A stretch of 15,269 bases of DNA from Cladosporium sp. IMV 00045 (lineage: Eukaryota > Ascomycota > Dothideomycetes > Cladosporiales > Cladosporiaceae), in NCBI GenBank assembly GCA_001931905.2, contig MSJI02000370.1:1-15269 (forward strand). Direction: 5' to 3'. The first letter of the stretch is position 1, and each line of letters starts with the position of its first letter. The notes below the pieces were generated by a model that was given only the letters and a program-made list of their open reading frames with translations, was not told the DNA's origin and made no database searches. Below, piece after piece: positions 8,580-15,269 of the stretch. The position numbers and the translations under genes were made by a program.

Positions 8580-9481
8580 ATGCCTCACCACGAAGACAAC
8601 AACTTCTCGGCGCCCGCCGAGGTGGTCGATTTCTCCGCTCTGCTTTTCGACATGGATGGCACCATCATCGACTCCACGCCCGCGATTGAGAAGTACTGGC
8701 ATGAGACTGGAAAGGAGATCGGTGTTGATGGCGAGGGTATGTGAATTTTCCCTGCTTTTTTTTGTGACCCATTTCCTGGTGTTATGAAACGGATAGAATA
8801 TTTAGAAAAGTGCAAGATGCTGATTTAGTTGTTTCTTCGCCACAGTCATCCTCGAAACCTCCCACGGCCGCAGAAGCATCGACGTCCTCAAACTCCTGTG
8901 CCCCGAGCGCGCAAATTGGGAATGTAAGTCCAATCTTTCCTCGCGAAATACAAAAAGAAATTGCTTCCTAACCCTCCCACCTCCCAGACGTCTGTAAAGC
9001 CGAAGGCCAAATCCCCATCAACCACGGCTCGGACGCGATCGAAATCCCCGGCTCTCGCACTCTCCTCGACCATCTCGAAACCGCCGGCGCGCCCTGGGCG
9101 ATTGTCACCTCCGGCACCCGCCCGCTCGTCACCGGCTGGCTGGACGTGATGAAACTGGCTCACCCGCGCTTCCTCGTCACAGCGGAGGAAGTGGCGAACG
9201 GCAAGCCAGATCCAGCATGCTACCGTCTCGGCGCGGAGCGTTTGGGATTGCAGGATGCGGATCCGCAGCGCATGCTCGTGCTGGAAGACGCACCGGCGGG
9301 CGTGAGGGCGGGTAAGGCTGCGGGTTACAGGGTGGTGGCGCTGGCGACTACGCACGATGTGAGCAAGTTGAGGGAGGCAGGTGCGGACTGGATTGTGAGG
9401 GATATGGAGAGTGTGAGGTATGAGGGGTGGGATGGGAAGGGGAGGAATGTTAGTGTGAGGATTTCGAATGCGTTGGTGTGA
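8580..9481 (+). CDS. GPP1: HAD-family glycerol-3-phosphate phosphatase, GPP1-like (242 aa)
   Basis: Three exons, 8580-8736, 8846-8923 and 8988-9481. The introns of 109 and 64 nt have GTATGT and GTAAGT donors and CTGAT and CTAAC branch sites. All four HAD motifs are seen: FDMDGTIIDST (Asp24 nucleophile, Asp26), VTSGT (Thr119/Ser120), GKPDP (Lys151) and LEDAPAG (Glu178, Asp179). The block THGRR-like/SHGRRS (res. 58-63), YVCKAE and ATTHD (199-202) plus a MESVR ending match yeast Gpp1/Gpp2 glycerol-3-phosphatase, which makes glycerol in osmotic and redox balance. Length is close to Gpp1 (250 aa). The related 2-deoxyglucose-6-phosphatases (Dog1/2) are the main alternative and cannot be fully excluded by eye. 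Soluble, presumably cytosolic. Confidence 0.9.
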
Positions 9482-10159
9482 ATTGAAGATCTCCTCGGGG
9501 AAGGTTTATGTTGAGATCTTCGGTGGGGAGGGTGTGGAGTTTTGCATTGGTTTTGTTGTGATGGCTTGCATGGTGCGTCTGGGTTTGGGTTTCGGGTACG
9601 GCACTGCTCTTTCGTGACAGTCGAGCGATGACAGCGGCATCGATAGAATTGCGATAACAATAGATACGAGAGTTTTAAATAAGCATGGTAAATCAAGAAA
9701 GACACTGAGCGTTGGAAACATAAAACGGAAGAGACTCCTCGAACTCATGCACTCTTTGCCGATGCTCATTGATAGGCAACCCACCCTCAGCGTCCAGCCT
9801 CGTCTCGGGACAGAGTATCGCCAATATTAAGACTTGCTTGCGAGGGAAGATGGCTGCCAAAAAAAGGGAGAGACGGATGACGACTGACGCTACTCGCCAA
9901 GAAGTACGGCAGAGCTGTCACAATAACAAAATGTGAGCAGAGTCAAGGTACCTTATCTGGTTAGGAGCACCAACCAAGCGTAAGTGAAGCAACCCAAGGT
10001 GAAGTGAAGTACCCCAGCCCGCGGGAAACGGAAGGCTTCCGCAGCACGCGCGACCTCGCCTGTTCTCGAGTCCCCATCGATCTCGGATCAGGGTAAACTT
10101 TTTGGGAGAGGCAGAAGATACGGGCTTGTTGACAAACGGCCGACATCACATATACAACA
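9482..10159. other. Intergenic region between the GPP and TIM54 genes
   Basis: GPP 3' UTR followed by the TIM54 promoter. The only structure I note is three copies of GTGAAG at 9984-9989, 9999-10004 and 10004-10009. Antisense open frames (9325-9705, 9961-10293) have no domain. No gene is supported. Confidence 0.6.
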
Positions 10160-11671
10160 ATGTCCGACAAACCCACCGTCCCGCCTGCGGAAGGCGCAGC
10201 AGCAACACCAGCAGCGCCTGTCGAAAATGCAGCGCCAAAAGCACCCGCTGCTCCCAAAGCTGTGCCTGAGCAGAACCCGGCTTTCAAGGCCATGGGTAAG
10301 TGCTATCAACCCCGTTGTGCAATCGCATAAACACAAGCATGCTCAGAATATTCAAGACTAACATCCTCCCGTCCAGGTCTGCCACGCTTCCGCCTCCCCT
10401 CGCGCAACTGGATGATCTTCCTGGGCATCACCGGCTCCTTCTTCGGCGCAGTCTACTACGACAAATGGCAGACATCGAAGAACCGACAGAAATGGTGCGA
10501 CTTGGTTGCGCACAAATCCGAGGAGACTCTCAACCCGCACTCGTTGCCGCGCCGGCTGACGATCTACCTCGCGGCGCCGCCGGGCGACGGTCTGCGCGCC
10601 GCCCGCGAGCACTTCCACGAGTACGTCAAGCCCGTGCTCGTCGCGGCGTCGATGGACTGGGACGTTGTCGAAGGCAGGAAGGAGGGCGATGTCAGGTTCA
10701 AGACGGCGGATAGGGTGAGGAGGAGGCGCAAGGCGGGCGGTGAGGGAGAGCCCCTGGATGAGGCGGATTTGGCGGCGGAGGTGCAAAGGCAGAAATTCGG
10801 GCTGGATGATCCGACTGGTGTGGCGGGTGATATTGTCATCGGAAGGCATACGTGGAAGGAGTACGTGAGGGGACTGCACGAGGGTTGGCTTGGTCCGGCG
10901 GATGCGCCCAAGGAGCCTGAGACGGAAGAACAATCGAACTTGGGCGCCGAGAAGCTCGAGACCACACATATCCCCGGCCAGAGCTCAGTAGGCGACGCAG
11001 CCGCCAACGCTGCGAAAGACCTCGCGAGCGCATCCACAACGCCTAGCGATGAGCTTCAACCCGACTCACCGCAACCGCAAGACGACGACAATAAACCCGC
11101 GGAAGAGTCGCCGAAGGAAGACACTACCTCAGAGGAAAAGAAGGAAGAACCCGAGAAGCCCAAACCGCGCCACCCACCTCCCTTCATCGCACCCGAAGCC
11201 TACCCCTCCGCTTCCCTCTCTTCTCTCATCCCCTCAACAATCGGCCCCTCCACGCCCGTCAGCTTCCCCCACCTCCTCGGCTTCCGCAACACGCCCATCC
11301 GCATCTACCGCTTCCTGAACCGCCGCTTCCTCGCCGACGACATCGGCCGACAAGTCGCTTCCGCCGTGTTGGCGTCGCATAGACCTTATTCCACCACTTC
11401 CACCTCCTCTTTCGACGACGAGAGTTCCGCAAGCTCCGCGCACGAAGTCTCTACCACTTCTCAACCTGAAGAGCGCAATTGGTGGAAGACTACATTCCGT
11501 GAGCGCGAGCCGCATGATGAGAGCGTGTGGATTGAGCCTTGCGTTGTTGACGAACGCGTCACGAGCCGGATGAGTAGATTTGAGTTGAGTGCGGATGAGG
11601 AGGCGCGCGCTGCTAGGATTGGTGAGGGGAAGGAGGGCGTGAGCTCGAAGTTTGGGAAGGAGGATGAATGA
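10160..11671 (+). CDS. TIM54: TIM54, TIM22-complex subunit of the mitochondrial inner membrane (476 aa)
   Basis: Two exons, 10160-10295 and 10377-11671. The 81-nt intron (GTAAGT donor, CTAAC branch site) splits a Gly codon. The N-terminal 40 residues are Ala/Pro-rich. Then come NPAFKAMGLPRFRLPSRNW, a single membrane span at about 58-74, and the family hallmark LPRRLTIYLAAPPGDG (102-117) followed by AREHFHEYVKPVL and DVVEGRKEGDVR. An acidic, Pro-rich segment lies at about 229-307. The C-terminal block VWIEPCVVDERVTSRM is typical of the family. Tim54 is a structural subunit of the TIM22 translocase, which inserts carrier proteins into the inner membrane; the soluble domain faces the intermembrane space. 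Length is close to yeast Tim54 (478 aa). Confidence 0.95.
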
Positions 11672-12616
11672 GGTGAGGCGGATTGAGCGACGTGGCAGTT
11701 TGCGTTTGTAAAGCTACTGGCGCGTGCGTGAAGGACTCTCTCGACTCTTTGAATTCTACCGGATCTGGGAAAAGAATTCGTGACTTGTTTTGGAAAAGAG
11801 AAAGGGCGGTGATGAAATCTTCTAACTCATCTCAACAAGCAGACTTTGAATAAGGTCACGAGAGGACATTTTTATTGACTGGAGGAAAAGTAGGAGGAGG
11901 CGTCGATTTTGAGTGGACTTCCACAGCACTAGACGGGAGACGAAAGCTCGAATTCGATGGGACTGTACAGAAAGGAAAACGAAAGGAGGCGACCGGATCC
12001 ACCGACCGACCCATTGGTGTAGTTTTAAGTGTAGGTTGTAGGACTATAGATGCTTATGTACTATTATTTGTCATTATCATTTATTCGTAATGATAAGGTT
12101 GATTTCAACAGTCGTTACCAATTGAATATACTCCTCCAAAGACAAAACGAAAAACAAAGAGAATTGAAAACAAAAAGCCAAAGCAGAAGGGCAAAACGTT
12201 TCACATTTAATGGAACGTTGCCTTCACCGGTATCATTTTCGAATAAATGACATCTAAAATACTACGTCGGTCCTCGCAATCATTTGATTCGTTGCTATTC
12301 AATGATTACACTTCTTGAACCTTCCGTATAGCCTTTGCTATGGCTGCCCTCCATTTACAGTTCACTGCTGCTGTTAATGTTCGCTCTCTCGGTATCCATA
12401 CTCACGTCGGCTTTTGCATCAACTCTACAATACCGTGAACGATTCGCTTGAGCATTGAAAGTTATAGCATATCAGAGGACAAGAATGTATGACTACGCTT
12501 TGCGAAAATAGTACTTTCCATGGAGAGACGATCTTGAGGCGAGTGTTAAGGATCATATCGCGTTGCAAATCTCCGGTGTCGTCTCCGCCGCCATGCTCAC
12601 CTTCCGTCAACAGAAA
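11672..12616. other. Convergent intergenic region between TIM54 and the MFS gene
   Basis: Both neighbouring genes end here, so this 945-nt gap should contain two 3' UTRs. A purine-rich stretch lies at about 12135-12200. I see no gene, tRNA or repeat in it. Confidence 0.6.
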
Positions 12617-14595
12617 TCACTCCAATTCGCCTCTCATGCTCAGAAACTCCCTATACTTCGGAGCGCACTTCCTCCTCCAAGCCTTGCCCCAAACGCCCAT
12701 TGGCACCGCAGCAGCCATGCTCAAAACGACCATCAGACCGTAAAAAGTGAAAACAGGCCCCATGCTGGTAGCGTCGATGAAGTATTGCAGAGACTGCGTG
12801 ATGGCGAAGTTGATGCAGGAAGAGCAGATGGCGAGGATGACGACGATCTCGCCGGAAATCTATCGATCTGTCAGCATGTTCTGTGATTCACTTCACGCTG
12901 GACGGATCTTCAGACTTACCCCTGGAAACGAATCCATCGCGTACGCAGTCGCAATGCTGCAAGCACTGACTTGATGAGCGATCATACACCCAAGGCCGAA
13001 AGCGACCGACATCCAGTGCAGACCCTTGTCAGCGCCCCAACCGTAGAGCATATATCCCAAACCAGCGTAGATGAAGCTGATGCACAGAGTCCAAAGTCGC
13101 ATTTCAGGCTCTTTGACTCCACCGTTGCGGCGGGCCAGGAAGACGACGATGGTGTCTGCGAAGACGCCGGTGAAGTAGCCGAAGATGCTGCCGACGAGGG
13201 CGGAGAGGAACATGAGGCCGGTGGCTGTGGTGGAGAAGTTGTAGGGTTCGTTGGTCATGATGACGGAGACTGGTTGGGGTTAGTTGAATTGCTGAAGTGT
13301 GAGGCTGGGTGAGGCTTACTGGTGTTGAAAGAGACAATGCCTGCTGTGCAGCCAAAAGCAAAGATGATGCCGGCCTGCAAGTTGTGTCAGCTTTCATCCA
13401 TCAACATAATCTGATGTATGCTCACCAGGACGACGTTCGGAAAAGCGAACAAGAAGAACGGCCTCTTGAAGTATTGCCAGTAAGTGGTCTTGTCCTCTGG
13501 GTGATAGGTCCAGAGCTGAAGTCTTTGCAAGACAGTTCGCTTCTCATAACCTGGAAGCACCTGGCCCACACCCTCAGACGCAGCGCTATGTGTCTGCTCC
13601 AAGCCTTTCTTTCCGTCGACTCCGTTCTCAGATTTATGTTGCTCCGCAATGGCAGTGCCGTGTTCAACCATCGGAAGGGCTTCGCGTCTTTCGAACAAGA
13701 AGCGAGGGAACATAGTCTCCTCAAAACCTCCCAGGATGATCAGGAAAGTGCCGGCTTCGATGATGGATGCGACCCAGCCTGACCAGCGCCATCCGCGTGT
13801 GTCGGCAATAGCGCCACCAGTGATGAGTCCCAAGCTGCATACTTGTGAGCAGGAAGATCAAAAGTTGACGCGACGGTGTACTCACATCGATCCAAGCTGC
13901 TGACCAAACAAGTAAAACGACAGACTAGTACTGCGCTGGTGAACAAAGAACATGTCGAAGATCGAAAGCTGGATGACAGCTTGATACGCACTCGTGCCGA
14001 CTCCATTCAGGGCGCAGGATAAATACCATTGAGCGGCGCCGTTGAACACCGCTTGCCAGACCATCGATCCTAGGACGAATAAAGTCGTCACTAGCAAGAC
14101 TGGTCGGCGACCAATCTTCATGGCCAAAGGGATCCAGAAAATATTTGCGAAGCCCTGCAGATATGTTCAGCAAAGGAGGGTTCCCAGGCTATTCTCAGAG
14201 ATCTGCGGCCTCACCAAAAGCAGGTAATTCAATGCGCCACCGCCCGCCAAAGCAGTCAATGGGACATCAGCCTCTCTACTGATCACGGTGCGTGCAGCGC
14301 CGAGGTTGTTTTCGCCATATGAGAAACCGCAAGCATATATGGCGAGGATAGTCAGTTGCCAATACTTCTTGACCATGGACCAGCGCTGTGAGTTCATCAA
14401 TGATTGTTCTTCTGTCCGTAGATTGCAACTTGAACTGACCAGAGGATCACGACCACAGTTTGTCGGCTGTGGAAGCAGGACGATATCCGACTCGCCAGAG
14501 CCGGCATGGGAGACGTCTAGACTGTGATTCGTGTCGACCAGGTACTCAGTGCCGGGGACATTGTCACGAGTGTCTGGAAGCGTGGTATCGGTCAT
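12617..14595 (-). CDS. Major facilitator superfamily transporter (7 exons, 550 aa)
   Basis: Exons: 14595-14440, 14385-14215, 14154-13886, 13834-13426, 13374-13320, 13269-12920, 12859-12617. The six introns are 50-60 nt with GTRAG- or GTCAG-type donors, and the joined frame closes exactly. The first in-frame ATG is at 14595; upstream in this frame only a GTG occurs. The protein has a 55-residue hydrophilic N-terminus, then 12-span-type hydrophobic segments. An MFS motif-A remnant, MKIGRRPV (121-128), follows span 2; FGQQLGSILGLITGG lies in the spans before the central loop. A cytosolic central loop sits at about 250-305, and RRNGGVKEPEMRLW and AYAMDSFPG lie in the second half. It resembles an uncharacterised fungal DHA1-like (drug:proton antiporter type) family. 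Substrate unknown. Intron 1 is the least certain, since it is in frame and has no stop. Confidence 0.88.
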
Positions 14596-15269
14596 TATGT
14601 GATCTTGTACGCTGATATGTACAATAGGATGGGCGATGAAGATGAGAAACAAATCTGCAACGATTGTGAAGATGGCGACTCTGACTTTTGTATGCACTTT
14701 CCATATATGATGATGCCTTCCTCTATCACTACCTCCAAGGTCACATTCGGCACTATCTTCGCTTTACCATTGATTCATTCGCCTATAGGTGGGATATTCG
14801 GTCGATAAAGGCGCGGTACGGTATCTCTCAGCCTGATATCGATTTGACTTCACCCCATACAGTTAGGTGCGGGGATTCAAGAAGGTCCACGCGCTCTGCG
14901 GAGAGATGTGTCAAGATACACCATTCCTTCGTCGATCTTCGACTGTGTTATCGCGGATCCTTAGCTCGCAGGCGGTAGTGTGCATGAAGCCGGATTCGCA
15001 TGGCGTGAAGTGAACAGACGCCGGCTTGCTTGGAATTTGCGGACCATGCGAAGACCCACCAGCGAATGCATATGAGCCGCTTTGCCGATGACCAGGGATC
15101 CTTAGTGAAAGTGCCAGGAGTGCTTAGTAGATAGCTTGCAGCTTCGTGATTTTGGATTTCGCTCTTGGTTACCAGAAATGATGTCGCGCTGCGATATCAT
15201 GAAATGCTTTCGTCTTATCATTTCTACATCCATGAAGCCCTATGCAAGGCTAATGTTGATACTCATCGG
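14596..15269. other. Upstream region of the MFS gene
   Basis: Presumed promoter. It contains four HGATAR-type GATA sites in one or other orientation (near 14802, 14948, 15129 and 15214) and two interleaved inverted repeats at 14987-15052. No coding sequence with recognisable features is seen, although the window ends before the next gene. Confidence 0.5.
14987..15052. promoter_or_regulatory. Interleaved inverted repeats upstream of the MFS gene
   Basis: AAGCCGG (14987-14993) pairs with CCGGCTT (15021-15027), and TTCGCATGG (14995-15003) pairs with CCATGCGAA (15044-15052); both are perfect. CGG/CCG triplets in inverted arrangement are typical binding sites of zinc-cluster (Zn2Cys6) regulators, which often control transporter genes. 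Function is inferred only. Confidence 0.35.

Noticed and set aside
10358..10969. 203-aa antisense open frame opposite TIM54 (also 10564-11037)
   Set aside because: Lies entirely over the well-supported TIM54 exon. It is a by-product of GC-rich codon usage and has no domain.
13309..13782. 157-aa plus-strand open frame inside the MFS region
   Set aside because: Antisense to MFS exons 4 and 5, and shows no features of its own.
14596..14697. N-terminal extension of the MFS protein with a hydrophobic stretch
   Set aside because: The upstream in-frame start is a GTG, not an ATG. The first ATG at 14595 gives a normal hydrophilic N-terminus.
1..15269. tRNA genes, CRISPR arrays, transposase or reverse-transcriptase genes
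   Set aside because: By eye I found no B-box-like tRNA core with matching arms, no regularly spaced repeats, and no mobile-element enzyme. The possible mobility of the Clr5-ankyrin segment rests only on the flanking 5S repeats.

Overview
The window looks like nuclear DNA of a filamentous ascomycete (Pezizomycotina, perhaps Dothideomycetes; the class is an inference). The genes are broken by short introns of 50-128 nt with GT..AG ends, most of them with a CTAAC or CTGAT-like branch site. They encode typical fungal proteins, intergenic gaps are 0.5-1.5 kb, and a dispersed single 5S rRNA gene is present. There is no sign of bacterial operons, CRISPR arrays or plasmid features.

Layout, left to right. 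(1) 43-3043, minus strand: a three-exon gene for a 963-aa protein with an N-terminal Clr5 domain and about 20 ankyrin repeats. The first two exons, which carry Clr5, only appear when the 2.6-kb ankyrin exon is spliced upstream. (2) 3611-3729, minus strand: an apparently intact 119-nt 5S rRNA gene with a T-run terminator. A second, truncated copy of the 3' end of a 5S gene lies at 7-46 and supplies the stop codon of the ankyrin gene, so 5S-derived sequence brackets the gene. (3) 4307-5097, plus: a PPPDE (DUF862/DeSI-like) cysteine isopeptidase, 2 exons. (4) 6610-8024, plus: a PAP2-family membrane lipid phosphate phosphatase, 2 exons. (5) 8580-9481, plus: a HAD-family glycerol-3-phosphate phosphatase (GPP1-like), 3 exons. 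(6) 10160-11671, plus: TIM54, a subunit of the mitochondrial TIM22 inner-membrane carrier translocase, 2 exons. (7) 12617-14595, minus: a 550-aa MFS transporter, 7 exons, convergent with TIM54.

The five genes from PPPDE onward look like ordinary core genome. There is no clear pathway linking them, although the PAP2 and GPP proteins both release phosphate from glycerol-containing (lipid) substrates. The left 3.7 kb is the unusual part. A Clr5-ankyrin gene, of a type usually found in large variable families, sits between an intact 5S gene and a 46-nt partial copy of its 3' end and flank. This geometry resembles an insertion at, or recombination through, a 5S rRNA locus.

All gene models were spliced by eye. 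Joined reading frames close exactly in every case, but transcripts were not available.
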